A stretch of 64,000 nucleotides of DNA from Variovorax gossypii (GTDB lineage Bacteria > Pseudomonadota > Gammaproteobacteria > Burkholderiales > Burkholderiaceae_C): positions 1 to 64,000 of the forward strand of contig NZ_RXOE01000001.1 in NCBI RefSeq assembly GCF_003965815.1, read 5' to 3'. The stretch's first letter is position 1; every line of letters starts with the position of its first letter. The notes beneath the pieces were generated by a model, which saw only the letters and a list, made by a program, of their open reading frames with translations, was not told the DNA's origin and did no database searches. Both the position numbers and the translations under genes were made by a program. Below are positions 1 through 9,577 of the stretch, one piece after another.

Positions 1-321
1 CTCCACCTCGTCGGGGTCCAGCCGCATCTGGCGGGCTGCCGCGCTTGCGTTGCGCCGCGAGAAGGCATCGCCTTTCTTGTCGGGCGACCACGAGAGGTTG
101 TCGCTGCGTTTGAGCAGCTCCTGCCGCTCGCGGGACAGGCGCAGGTTGCTGCCCATGATGCCGGGCAGGAAGACGATCGGGATGAGCTTGCCCGGAGGCA
201 CGCGCACGCGGATCTTTCTCCTGTCGTCGAGCGGCGTCGTCACGGCGGTGACCTCCGCGAAACCGCCCAGACCCAGGCTGAAGTCCAGCCAGATGTCCTC
301 TTCTTCTCCCTGTACCGCCAT
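1..321 (-). CDS. Lipase-like T6SS effector, N-terminal fragment
   Basis: Reading leftwards from an ATG at 321 gives 107 codons that run off the window edge. After about 45 residues comes IPIVFLPGIMGSNLR, the first beta-strand and oxyanion region typical of large alpha/beta-hydrolase lipases that include type VI secretion (Tle) effectors. The catalytic GxSxG serine would lie further left and is not visible. The ATG overlaps the vgrG stop by one base (TGATG), so translation is probably coupled and this protein is probably the cargo of that VgrG. Inferred role: a phospholipase or esterase toxin delivered into rival cells; an immunity gene would be expected next. Hydrolase fold is likely; effector status rests on position. 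Confidence 0.7.
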   Translation of the reverse strand, partial: MAVQGEEEDIWLDFSLGLGGFAEVTAVTTPLDDRRKIRVRVPPGKLIPIVFLPGIMGSNLRLSRERQELLKRSDNLSWSPDKKGDAFSRRNASAAARQMRLDPDEVE

Positions 322-2912
322 CACTTTGTCCTCCCGAGCCATCGCACCTTGTAGACCTCCGGGCCATCCGATCGCTGCTGCCGCGTGGTGCCGTCGGTGC
401 TTGTGACCTCGCCGCCTTGCCGGCCCGGCCCCGTCGTCTCACCGGAAGGCGCAGCCCGCGAGCTGGGCTCGCCGTTGCGGAAGAGCTCGAAGCGCTGCCT
501 CGCCGCGAGCGTGTCCTTTTCATCGATGTGATGAAACATGACCTCCTGGTCGAAGCGCGTCTGCACGTCCCGATTCATCTTGTCGGGCGTGCGGCTGTCG
601 GGCTTCACGAAGCTGTGCGTCGTCGCATGCGCCCGCCAGGTGCCCCGAGTGCCGTGCACGATCCCCGAGGCATTCCAGCAGGTGTAGCTCGACCCACCGT
701 TGATCACGACTTCTTCGGCCGCCGTGATAGTGATCCGGTCGGCCTCCTGCCGGATGTTCATCTTCGCGAGCACATTGATGCTGTTCTTCAGCGCGGCGAT
801 GTCGATGTCCGCATTGCCCGCCACCAGCTTCATGCCGGCCTTGTAGGCGAACATGCGCACCGCGTTCCTCGCCGAAACCAGGAAGCTCTTCGCACTGGCG
901 ACGCTGGTGTGCCCGCCGCTGGTGAGCGCGTTGTGTCCGCCGCTCGCGAAATGGCTTGAGCCTTGTGCGGTGGTCTGGATGCCGCAAGGGCTGGCGAGCG
1001 TCAGGTGCGGCTGGGCGAACTCCGGGAACTCGCCCTGTGTGGTGCCATTGGCCTTGCCCCTGATCGCGTCGTTCTGCTGCTTGAGTTCCCTGGTGACCTC
1101 GCTCTGATCGCTTTCCTCGTGGGCCTTGGCATCCAGCGCGACCTGCGACATGCCTTCGTGCACGTCGCGCGCCTGCGTGAGCCGCGCGATGGTCTCGCCC
1201 ATGTCGGTGATGTGTGCCTGTGCGTTGGGCCGGGGTTCGGTGCTCACCAGCAATCCGCGCGCGGCGCGCAGCGCACCGTGCCCGTCGGTACGCAATTCGA
1301 AGCCCTGGCCGCGATCGTCCTTGCGGCCGGCGGTGTCCTCGATGCGGCCTATGTGCCCGAGGCTGAGGCTGCTGCACTGGTGGTCGCTCTTGAGCTGCGC
1401 CTGCACCTTGCTCGCGCTGTCGTCGAGGGCCAGGTGGTTGCCGCGCAGGCCGCCTCCGAGTTCACGGCTGCGGATGCCCATCAGGTGAGTCTGGGCGGGC
1501 AGCTTCCATGCCGGCATTTCGTCGGCGTTATGGAAGCGGCCCACGACGATCGGGCGGTCGGGGTTGCCGTTGAGGAAATCGACGACCACCTCCTGCCCGA
1601 TGCGCGGCAGGGCCGCCGTGCCGAACTGCGCGCCCGCCCAGCCGTGCGACACGCGCAGCCAGCACGAGGAGTTCTCGTCACCTTGGCCCAGGCGGTCCCA
1701 CTGGAACTGCACCTTCACCCGCCCATGCTGGTCGGTCCAGATTTCCTCGCCCGCCGGGCCGACCACCACGGCCGTCTGCGGACCGCCGGTGCGGGGCTTC
1801 GGCGTGATGCGCGGCGGGCGCCACGCGAAGCTGGTGGGCTGTGCATCGAAGGCGAAGCGCTGGATGGAGCCGCCCGATGTGCCGGCCGTGCCTTCGCTGG
1901 CGCGCAGGTTCTCCTGCAGGTGATAGGCCACGCCGAGCACCAGGTGCTGGCGGTTCTGGTCGTCACGCGGATGGCCGGCAAGTTGCAGCGTGTGGCCCGG
2001 CGCCAACGAGCGCAGGTTGGACCGCCCGGAGACGAGGCTGCGCGCGCTCAGCTGTTCCTCGTTGCGGATGCCGGCGTAGATTTCGCCGTCGCCGTTCTGC
2101 AGGTAGTGGCCGGGCCACTCGAAGACTTCATGGCCGTCGTGATCGTGGCCCGGCGGCATCTGGCGCCGGCTCTTCAGGTCGGCCTTGGGCTTCTCGAAGT
2201 CGTAGTCGTCGGTGCAGTGGTGGCCGGAGCGCAGGTCCTCGGCCATCTCCCAGGCATAGATGCGCTCGGCCGGCTCCTCGCCGCCGGTCATGCCCGACTG
2301 CTCGTGCGGGTGGTAGCGCACCGTCTCGCCGCCGGGCAGCGGGTCGTGCGAGCCGGCGATGTCGTCAGCGAACACCAGCACGTGCTGGGCGGCTTCGTGC
2401 CGGAAGTAGTAGCAGATGCCCTCGTGCTCGCACAGGCGCGACACGAAATCGAAGTCGCTCTCGCCGTACTGCACGCAATAGCTCCACGCCCTGTAGTTGC
2501 GTGTGAGCTTCTGCTCGAAGGGGTGCCCGTAGCGGCCGAGCACCTCGGCCAGGATCTCGGGAACGCTGCGGTCCTGGAAGATCCTGTAGTCGTGCCGCTT
2601 CGAGGCCAGCCAGAACCACGGGCGCAGCCTCATCGCGTAGAAGCAGTGCCGCGCGTCTTCCCGCACGAGCCCGAAGCGGGTGACGATGCCTGCGAGATGG
2701 CGCGTGCCGCCGTGTCCGGTCTGCATCGACACCGTGGCCGTCTTGCCGAGCAGGGCCTTGGGGTCGATGCCGTTGCTGCTGCCCAGCAGTTCGACGTCGA
2801 AGGCGTAGGCCCGGCTCAGCGCCTCGTGGCCGACCAGCCGGTGGAATTGCAGCGCCTCGCCCATGGGCGTGGCAATGGTGACGCGACGGCCGGCCAGGAT
2901 GGGCTTGGGCAC
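321..2912 (-). CDS. vgrG: Type VI secretion spike protein VgrG (TssI)
   Basis: 863 residues. The N-terminal half is the gp27-like hub (FHRLVGHEALSR near residue 24). A gp5-type OB fold follows at about 385-470 (HGRVKVQFQWDR, then PRIGQEVVVDF). A DUF2345 beta-helix extension covers about 640-770. The protein trimerises to form the tip of the secretion needle that is fired into target cells. The start is GTG, chosen because AGGGAGGA lies seven bases upstream and the family N-terminus begins here. After DUF2345 comes a tail of about 90 residues with RFDQEVMF at about 783, resembling the transthyretin-like adaptor tails that bind lipase effectors in other VgrGs. The next gene begins inside the stop codon. 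No other T6SS structural gene is in the window. Confidence 0.96.
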   Translation of the reverse strand: MPKPILAGRRVTIATPMGEALQFHRLVGHEALSRAYAFDVELLGSSNGIDPKALLGKTATVSMQTGHGGTRHLAGIVTRFGLVREDARHCFYAMRLRPWFWLASKRHDYRIFQDRSVPEILAEVLGRYGHPFEQKLTRNYRAWSYCVQYGESDFDFVSRLCEHEGICYYFRHEAAQHVLVFADDIAGSHDPLPGGETVRYHPHEQSGMTGGEEPAERIYAWEMAEDLRSGHHCTDDYDFEKPKADLKSRRQMPPGHDHDGHEVFEWPGHYLQNGDGEIYAGIRNEEQLSARSLVSGRSNLRSLAPGHTLQLAGHPRDDQNRQHLVLGVAYHLQENLRASEGTAGTSGGSIQRFAFDAQPTSFAWRPPRITPKPRTGGPQTAVVVGPAGEEIWTDQHGRVKVQFQWDRLGQGDENSSCWLRVSHGWAGAQFGTAALPRIGQEVVVDFLNGNPDRPIVVGRFHNADEMPAWKLPAQTHLMGIRSRELGGGLRGNHLALDDSASKVQAQLKSDHQCSSLSLGHIGRIEDTAGRKDDRGQGFELRTDGHGALRAARGLLVSTEPRPNAQAHITDMGETIARLTQARDVHEGMSQVALDAKAHEESDQSEVTRELKQQNDAIRGKANGTTQGEFPEFAQPHLTLASPCGIQTTAQGSSHFASGGHNALTSGGHTSVASAKSFLVSARNAVRMFAYKAGMKLVAGNADIDIAALKNSINVLAKMNIRQEADRITITAAEEVVINGGSSYTCWNASGIVHGTRGTWRAHATTHSFVKPDSRTPDKMNRDVQTRFDQEVMFHHIDEKDTLAARQRFELFRNGEPSSRAAPSGETTGPGRQGGEVTSTDGTTRQQRSDGPEVYKVRWLGRTK

Positions 2913-2944
2913 GAGAGATCCTCCCTGAATAGTCGACTGCTCGA

Positions 2945-2963
2945 CCGAAAATAGTTTTTTCGG
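2945..2963. promoter_or_regulatory. Perfect inverted repeat upstream of vgrG
   Basis: CCGAAAA-5 nt-TTTTCGG lies about 35 bases upstream of the vgrG GTG. It sits in a short AT-rich patch that stands out from the GC-rich surroundings and is loosely flanked by CTCGA (2940) and TCGAG (2969). It could be an operator at the vgrG promoter or a hairpin in the leader. There is no T-run in the vgrG direction, so it is not a good terminator for that strand. Confidence 0.4.
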
Positions 2964-3089
2964 ATTATTCGAGCGAGCGATTCGAGGAGGATGACGAAGC
3001 GCGGAAAGCAGGGAAATGCGTGAAGAAATGCTCGCTGCAAACGCAAGGCGCGGCCATTTCCATGCCGCGAGGAATAAATGGCGACCGCT

Positions 3090-4076
3090 TCAGGCCACCC
3101 GGTTCAACAGCTGCTCGCCGCGCACCCAGCGCCGCAGGTTGTCGAGAAACATGGTGGCCACGCGCGCCTCGTTGCCGTCCGAATGGCCCGCGGTGTGGGG
3201 CGTGACGATCACGTTCGGCAGGTCCCACAGCGGCGAACTCGCCGGCAGCGGCTCGTGCGCGAACACGTCGAGGTAGGCGCCGCTCAATGCGCCGTTGCGC
3301 AGTGCGTCGATCAGCGCCGCTTCGTCGACGACTTCGCCGCGCGACACGTTCACCAGCCGCGCCCCCGCGGGCATCAGCGCGAGCGCCGCCGCATCGACAA
3401 GGCCGCGCGTGCGTTCGCTCAGCGGGCAGGCCAGCAGCAGCCAGTCGGCGCGCGGCAGCACCGTGTGCAGCTGCTCGTAGCTGAAGCTCTCGTGCGCCGG
3501 TGCCGCGGCCGCGGTCTCGCTGCCGCGCACGGACACGACGCGCAGGCCCAGCGCCGCGAGCAGCGCGCCCAGCCCTTGCCCGATCGGTCCCCAGCCGACG
3601 ATCACGGCGGTCTGCCCCGCAAGGTCGCGCGGCAGCAGGCCGCTGCCTACCAGCGGCGACCATGCATGCGCGCGCTGCGCGGCCATCAGCTGGGGAAACT
3701 GCCGCGCCAGCATCAGCACGCCCGCGAGCGCGGTCTGCACCACCACGCCGGCATTGGCGCCGGAAGAGGTCGTCACTTCCACGCCGCGCGCGCGCAGCTC
3801 GCCGTACACCGGCCGGTCGGCGCCCGCCGAATGCGCGTGCACCCAGCGCAGCGAGGGCGCATTGCGCATCGCGTCGTGAAAGGCCTGCGTGTGCGGCAGC
3901 ACCTCGTGCTTGGTCGAAAGGCCGGTGACGTCGCGCGAGACGAAGGCGACGTCGGCATCGTCGCCCGGGTTTACCAGTACGTGCGTGCGCTCGCCGAGTG
4001 CGGCACCCAGGTCGGACGCCGCCTGCGCGACGGCTTGCGCGCTCATCAGGATGCGCAGGGGCGGGGTACTCGTCAT
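3090..4076 (-). CDS. D-2-hydroxyacid dehydrogenase (NAD(P)-dependent)
   Basis: 328 residues, normal for the family. The Rossmann motif GWGPIGQG is at about 160-167. The catalytic Arg is in NVSRGEV (about 243), Glu in HEPLPA (about 273) and His in TPHTAGHSDG (about 292), so the triad is complete. The family interconverts 2-oxoacids and D-2-hydroxyacids such as glyoxylate/glycolate or hydroxypyruvate/glycerate. It is the last gene of the block and starts seven bases after the Bug receptor gene, suggesting it handles a 2-oxo or 2-hydroxy product of that pathway. The exact substrate cannot be assigned. Confidence 0.9.
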   Translation of the reverse strand: MTSTPPLRILMSAQAVAQAASDLGAALGERTHVLVNPGDDADVAFVSRDVTGLSTKHEVLPHTQAFHDAMRNAPSLRWVHAHSAGADRPVYGELRARGVEVTTSSGANAGVVVQTALAGVLMLARQFPQLMAAQRAHAWSPLVGSGLLPRDLAGQTAVIVGWGPIGQGLGALLAALGLRVVSVRGSETAAAAPAHESFSYEQLHTVLPRADWLLLACPLSERTRGLVDAAALALMPAGARLVNVSRGEVVDEAALIDALRNGALSGAYLDVFAHEPLPASSPLWDLPNVIVTPHTAGHSDGNEARVATMFLDNLRRWVRGEQLLNRVA

Positions 4077-4083
4077 CCGGCGC

Positions 4084-5067
4084 TCACTCGGCGGTCGCGC
4101 CCGATTCGCGCACGATCGCCTTCCACTTCTCGTACTCCTGGCGCGTGAACTTGCCGAACTGCTCCGGGGTGCCGCCTACCGGGTCGGCGCCCTCGCGGAT
4201 CATCTGGGCTTCGAGCGAGGGCAGTGCGTCGTTCACCGACTTGTTGAGCAGCGCGATCACCGGCGCGGGCGTGCCCTTGGGAGCGAAGAAGCCGAACCAC
4301 GAGCCGGCGGAGAAATCGGCGAAGCCCTTCTCGGCGACCGTGGGCACGTCCGGCAGCGAGCGCGAGCGCTTCTGGCTGCTCACCGCGATGGCGCGCAGCT
4401 TGCCCGCCTTGATGTGCGAGATGACGGAAGGAATGGTGGCGAACATGAACTGCACGCGGCCCGCGAGCAGGTCGTTGAGCGCGTTCGCGCCCTTGTAGGG
4501 AACGTGCAGCATGTCCGCGCCCACGCGCTTGCCGAGCATGTAGCTCGACAGGTGCGACGAGGTTCCGATGCCGGTCGAGCCGTAGTTCAGCTTGCCAGGG
4601 TTGGCCTTGGCGTAGGCGATGAACTCCTCCAGCGTCTTCGCGGGCACGGCGGGGTTGACCACCAGCACGTTGGGCACGTCGGCGATCTGCACCACCGGTA
4701 CGAGGTCGGTGAGCGGGTCGTAGGGCAGGCTCTTGTAGAGCGTCTGGTTGACGGCCATGGGGCCGACCGAGTTGACGATCAGCGTGTAGCCGTCGGCCGG
4801 TGCGCGCACCACGAACTCGGTACCGATGTTGCCGCCGCCGCCGGGCTTGTTGTCGATGACGAAGGGCTGGCCGAGCTTTTCCGACATCTGCTGCGTCACC
4901 GCGCGCGCGAGGATGTCGGTGGTGCCGCCGGCCGTGAAGGCCACGACCACGCGCACGGGCTTGTTCGGGTAGGGCGTCTGAGCGACTGCGCAGGCAGCGG
5001 TGGCGAGCAGCGCCGTGGCGCAGAAGAGCCTGCGCAGGAAAGGGAAGGAAAGCTTGTCTCGTGTCAT
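4084..5067 (-). CDS. Bug-family (TctC) periplasmic solute-binding receptor
   Basis: 327 residues, usual length. An N-terminal basic segment and hydrophobic stretch end in ACAVAQ, a probable Sec signal peptide cut after AVA. The mature protein opens with YPNKPVRVVVAFTAGGTTD, the Bug signature whose first beta-strand and loop bind a carboxylate of the ligand. Such receptors deliver di- or tricarboxylates or aromatic acids to TctBA permeases. No tctAB is adjacent; the only pair in the window is at 35.1-37.2 kb and lacks its own receptor. The start is ATG 5067 with GAGGA upstream; the reading frame stays open much further but that part has no signal peptide. It lies between an aldolase and a dehydrogenase, so it probably brings in the pathway substrate. 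Confidence 0.92.
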   Translation of the reverse strand: MTRDKLSFPFLRRLFCATALLATAACAVAQTPYPNKPVRVVVAFTAGGTTDILARAVTQQMSEKLGQPFVIDNKPGGGGNIGTEFVVRAPADGYTLIVNSVGPMAVNQTLYKSLPYDPLTDLVPVVQIADVPNVLVVNPAVPAKTLEEFIAYAKANPGKLNYGSTGIGTSSHLSSYMLGKRVGADMLHVPYKGANALNDLLAGRVQFMFATIPSVISHIKAGKLRAIAVSSQKRSRSLPDVPTVAEKGFADFSAGSWFGFFAPKGTPAPVIALLNKSVNDALPSLEAQMIREGADPVGGTPEQFGKFTRQEYEKWKAIVRESGATAE

Positions 5068-5113
5068 TGTTGTTCGTCCTCGTGGGAGTTGGCTGAAGCG
5101 GATGGAGGGAGGC

Positions 5114-5902
<789 letters not shown>

Positions 5903-5932
5903 GGGGGTGTTTCCTTCGTCGGAGGTTGTTTT

Positions 5933-7156
5933 TCAGTCGGCGCCAAGCTGCAGGCGGCTGGGCAGCCTTTTCTCGATGGCGAACTTCAGCAGCGCGGCCG
6001 AGCGGAAGATGCCGTGCGCGAACTTGCCGTAGGGCAGCGTGAGGAAGAGCGCCATCACCACGCCCAGGTGCACCGCCAGCAGCAGCGCCATGAAGCGCGT
6101 GTCGCGCCACGCCAGCAGCGCGAGGCCGGTGAGGCTGGTGAGCAGCAGCAGCGCGATGAAGCCGCGGTCCATGGGGCGTTGCGCGGCGTCGCCGTGCGCC
6201 GGGTCGCGCCGCAGGTTCAGCCAGAGCAGGCCGACAGGGCCTATGACGAGGCCGATGCCGCCTGCCGTGCCCAGCAACACCGGCAGGCTGGTGAGTGCAT
6301 AGGGCGCGTGAAGGCCGAGCAGGTAGTGGTACAGCGTCGCCACGCAGGTCGAGGCGAAGCACAGCATGAAGCCGTAGAAGGTGAAGTGATGGAAGCGCCT
6401 GCGCCACAGGGTGAAGCGGTCGTCCTCGTTGTTGCAGCCTTGGCCGTGGCCGCCGTCCAGGTACTTCAGGCGCAGCGCGTCGTGCGCGGCCTCGGCGCCG
6501 GCGGATGTGCGCACGCCTGCCACTTCGGCGCGCGGGTTGTCGCGCGAAGGCGATACATCGCGCCAGAAACGGCGCACGCCCATGGCCAGCGCGAACATCA
6601 CGAAGAGGAACACCGCGCCGAACACCAGCGCGAGCAGGTTGTGCGGAAAGATCGCGTAGAAGTTGCCCGCCATCGGCTCGTGCAGCAACGAGCCCGACAT
6701 CGCCACGGCCAGCACCAGGAAGAGGGCGAGTCCGCCCGCCAGTGCCAGTGCGACCGTGAGGCCGGCCTTGCGGTACAGCGCCCCCATCGCGGGCGGCCAG
6801 GCGTAGTCGTGGTACGTCTGCATGCGCACCTGCGCCATCGCCTGCGGCACGTTCACCGCGAGCTCGTGCGGCGGCGCGTACTGGCAGGCATGCAGGCAGG
6901 CGCCGCAGTTGTGGCACAGGTTGGCAAGGTAGTGCGTGTCGGCCTTGTTGCCGAAGTCGAGCCGGCGCGTCATGGCCGGGAACACGGCGCAGAAGCCTTC
7001 GCAGTAGCGGCAGGCGTTGCAGATCTGCAGGATGCGCGCGACTTCTTCTTCGCCGGCGCTCAGCGGCAGCGCGGGGGCGATGGGAATCACGCGCTGCGCG
7101 GGCGTGCCCTCGGCATCCGCTCGGGCGCGTGCGACGAGATCAGTGAGTTGCTGCAA
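5933..7156 (-). CDS. tcuB: Tricarballylate utilisation protein B: membrane Fe-S electron-transfer subunit
   Basis: 407 residues. Two 4Fe-4S motifs of form CxxCxxCxxxC sit at Cys46/49/52/56 and Cys81/84/87/91. Several membrane helices follow from about residue 130 to 370 with conserved histidines that could bind haem. In Salmonella, TcuB reoxidises the flavin of TcuA and passes electrons to the membrane quinone pool. The start codon is TTG, chosen because AAGGAGG stands directly before it and no ATG or GTG fits. The gene starts inside the end of tcuA (17-base overlap), so the two are translationally coupled. Confidence 0.92.
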   Translation of the reverse strand: MQQLTDLVARARADAEGTPAQRVIPIAPALPLSAGEEEVARILQICNACRYCEGFCAVFPAMTRRLDFGNKADTHYLANLCHNCGACLHACQYAPPHELAVNVPQAMAQVRMQTYHDYAWPPAMGALYRKAGLTVALALAGGLALFLVLAVAMSGSLLHEPMAGNFYAIFPHNLLALVFGAVFLFVMFALAMGVRRFWRDVSPSRDNPRAEVAGVRTSAGAEAAHDALRLKYLDGGHGQGCNNEDDRFTLWRRRFHHFTFYGFMLCFASTCVATLYHYLLGLHAPYALTSLPVLLGTAGGIGLVIGPVGLLWLNLRRDPAHGDAAQRPMDRGFIALLLLTSLTGLALLAWRDTRFMALLLAVHLGVVMALFLTLPYGKFAHGIFRSAALLKFAIEKRLPSRLQLGAD

Positions 7157-8567
7157 GCGCGGCCTCCTTGTCGTTCTTCGTGGAAGCCCGCGCGGCCTTG
7201 GCCGCCTGCGTGCCGGCGATGCGCCCGAAGGCCGTGCCGATGCTCATGCCGACGCCCGCCGTGTAGCCCTTGCCCAGCACGTTGCCGGCCATCATCTCGC
7301 CGGCCACGAAGAGGTTGGGGCTCGCGCGGCCGCCGAAGCGCACGGCCGCCGTCTCGTCCACCTTCAGCCCGAGGTAGGTGAAGGTGATGCCGGGGCGCAG
7401 CGGGTAGGCGTGGAAGGGCGCGGTGTCGATGGGGCGCGCCCAGTGCGTCTTGGCGGGCGCGATGTCTTCGGTGCGGCAGTCGTCCAGCGTGGTGTGGTCG
7501 AAGCGGCCGACGCGGCATGCGGCGTTGTAGTCCTCCACGGTGCGCACGAAGGTGGCTTCGTCGAGGCCGATCTTGCGTGCCAGTTCGCCGAGCGTGGCCG
7601 CCTGCGTGCCGGGAAACACCGGCGGCATGAAGCGCCCGACCGCCTTCTGGTCGATGACCGACCACGCGATCTGCCCCGGCTGCTGCGCCACCAGCCGGCC
7701 CCAGATGGCGTAGCGCTTGGGCCAGAAATCCTCGCCCTCGTCGTAGAAGCGCTTCGCCTCGCGGTTGACCACGACGCCCAGCGACACGCAGTCGATGCGC
7801 GTGCAGATGCCGCCGTCGTACAGCGGCGCGCGCGCGTCGATGGCCACCATGTGGCCCTGCGAAGGGTCGCCGATGCTGTCGGCGCCCGCTTCGATCATGT
7901 GCTTGAGCAGCACGCCCTGGTTGAAGCGCGTGCCGCGGATCAGGAAGTTGTCGGCCGGCCACTCGCCGCGCTCGTTCCGCCCCCATGCCTCGCGCAGCCA
8001 TTCGCGGTTCGACTCGAAGCCGCCGGCGGCCAGCACGCAGCTCTTCGCCTCGATGCGTTCGCCTGCTTCGGTTCGCACGGCGACGAAGCGGTCGCCGTCG
8101 AGCTCCACCGAGGCAACCGGCGTGTCGTAGCGGATCCGCACGCCGAGCCTCTCGGCGCTGCGGAAATAGGCGTTCACCAGCGCCTTGCCGCCGCCCATGA
8201 AGAAGGCGTTGGTGCGCGCCACGTGCAGCGCGCCCGACAGCGGCGGCTGGAAGTGCACGCCGTGGCTGCGCATCCAGTCGCGGCAGTTCGACGAGGCGCG
8301 GATCACCAGGCGCGCGAGGTGCTCGTCGGTGAGGCCGCCGGTCACCTTCAGCAGGTCCTGCCAGTATTCCTCTTCGGGGTAGGCGTCGACCAGCACGTCC
8401 TGCGGGGCGTCGTGCATGCAGCGCAGGTTGCGCGTGTGCTGCGAATTGCCGCCGCGCCATGCCTTGGGCGAGGCTTCGAGCAGCAGCACCGAGGCGCCTG
8501 CCTCGCGCGCCATCAGGGCGGCGCAGAGGGCGGCATTGCCGCCTCCGACGACCAGTACGTCAATCAC
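7140..8567 (-). CDS. tcuA: FAD-dependent tricarballylate dehydrogenase-type flavoprotein
   Basis: 475 residues. The FAD-binding motif [12 protein letters not shown] is at 6-17, followed by an acidic end of strand 2 (LLLLE). The remainder has the fumarate reductase/succinate dehydrogenase flavoprotein fold, ending in the ADP-binding region [16 protein letters not shown]. TcuA oxidises tricarballylate to cis-aconitate in enterobacteria; here the substrate may be that or a related acid. The start is GTG, supported by AAGGAG eight bases upstream. It sits 76 bases after the LysR gene and overlaps tcuB. No TcuC-type citrate transporter follows; an aldolase and a Bug receptor do, which argues for a different substrate. 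Confidence 0.92.
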   Translation of the reverse strand: MIDVLVVGGGNAALCAALMAREAGASVLLLEASPKAWRGGNSQHTRNLRCMHDAPQDVLVDAYPEEEYWQDLLKVTGGLTDEHLARLVIRASSNCRDWMRSHGVHFQPPLSGALHVARTNAFFMGGGKALVNAYFRSAERLGVRIRYDTPVASVELDGDRFVAVRTEAGERIEAKSCVLAAGGFESNREWLREAWGRNERGEWPADNFLIRGTRFNQGVLLKHMIEAGADSIGDPSQGHMVAIDARAPLYDGGICTRIDCVSLGVVVNREAKRFYDEGEDFWPKRYAIWGRLVAQQPGQIAWSVIDQKAVGRFMPPVFPGTQAATLGELARKIGLDEATFVRTVEDYNAACRVGRFDHTTLDDCRTEDIAPAKTHWARPIDTAPFHAYPLRPGITFTYLGLKVDETAAVRFGGRASPNLFVAGEMMAGNVLGKGYTAGVGMSIGTAFGRIAGTQAAKAARASTKNDKEAALAATH

Positions 8568-8643
8568 TCGTGGGTCTCCTTGGAATCAGGAGACTCTAGG
8601 CAGGCCGGCCTTCAGGCGAAAGGCCGGTTCGGGCAACGGGTGT

Positions 8644-9570
8644 TCACGTTTCGAGAAGACTGGCGCCGGCCCAGCGGCCCTCGCGCACCAGCGCGCGCGC
8701 CGTCTCTGCCACCACCACGCGCGTGGCCAGCGCGGCGGGGGAGAGCTCGTCGTCCGACAGGCTCACGAGCAGGTTGCGGCGGCCCACGTGCGCGTCGGCG
8801 ATCTGCGTGAGCTGCAGATCGTCGCGGTCGTGCCGCGCGGTGGCGGCGCCGGGCTGGATGGTCGCGCCGTGGCCGGCGCGCACCGCGTCCATCAGCAGCG
8901 CGAGGCCGTCGACCTCGGCCACGATGCGCGGCGAGATGCGTGCCCGAGTGAAGGCGGCCGTCAGCGTGGCGCGCAGGCCGTGGCTGCCGCTGGGCAAGAT
9001 GAGCGGCAGGTCGGCCAACTGCGACAGGCGCACGCGCGCACCGGTGGGGCGCTGCGCCAGGGTGGGCGAGGCGATGACGAAGAGCTTCTCGGCCAGCAGT
9101 GGCGTCACGCTCCAGCGTCGCGGGGTGTCGGTCTGGAACAGCACGGCCAGGTCGAGCTGCCGCGCCTGCAGCATGGTCGTGAGATGGCCCGAGAGCGCTT
9201 CGACCATGTGTAGCCGCACCTCGGGGTAGCGCTCGCGCATGGCGCGCATCAGCGGCACGCCGAGCACCGTGGCGGTGGTGGGCGCCAGGCCCACGCTCAC
9301 GTGGCCCGAGAGCCGCGCCTGCTGCGCCGCGAGCACAGCATCGTCGGCATGCCGCAGCACGAGCTGCGCCTGATGGAGAAAGGCCACGCCGGCATCGGTG
9401 GGCACCACGCCGCTGGAGCTGCGCTTGAGCAGCCGGGTGGAGAGCTCGCCCTCGAGCCGGCTGATCTGCTGGCTCAGCGCCGAGGTGACGACGCCCAGCT
9501 CGACCGCTGCGCGGCCCATGCTGCGAAGCTCGCAGACCTTGACGAAGTAGCGCAGTTGCCGGAGTTCCAT
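8644..9570 (-). CDS. LysR-type regulator of the tcu block
   Basis: 308 residues. The N-terminal winged helix-turn-helix (MELRQLRYFVKVCELRSMG) is joined to a LysR substrate-binding domain. Its closest logic is TcuR, the LysR activator of tcu genes in Salmonella, because it directly precedes tcuAB. Unusually, it is on the same strand as its presumed targets rather than divergent, and it starts seven bases after the end of the BASS transporter gene. It may therefore be co-transcribed with the upstream aldolase and transporter genes and link the two halves of the block. The TcuR name is plausible but not proven. Confidence 0.85.
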   Translation of the reverse strand: MELRQLRYFVKVCELRSMGRAAVELGVVTSALSQQISRLEGELSTRLLKRSSSGVVPTDAGVAFLHQAQLVLRHADDAVLAAQQARLSGHVSVGLAPTTATVLGVPLMRAMRERYPEVRLHMVEALSGHLTTMLQARQLDLAVLFQTDTPRRWSVTPLLAEKLFVIASPTLAQRPTGARVRLSQLADLPLILPSGSHGLRATLTAAFTRARISPRIVAEVDGLALLMDAVRAGHGATIQPGAATARHDRDDLQLTQIADAHVGRRNLLVSLSDDELSPAALATRVVVAETARALVREGRWAGASLLET

Positions 9571-9577
9571 CCGCCGA

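Noticed and set aside
3049..3069. Hairpin CGCGGC-9 nt-GCCGCG after the hydroxyacid dehydrogenase gene as a terminator
   Set aside because: Only six pairs and no T-run; it is similar to background GC-rich dyads.
9571..9577. Divergent promoter for the tcu LysR regulator
   Set aside because: The LysR gene is on the same strand as its neighbours with seven bases between it and the BASS gene, so there is no room for one.
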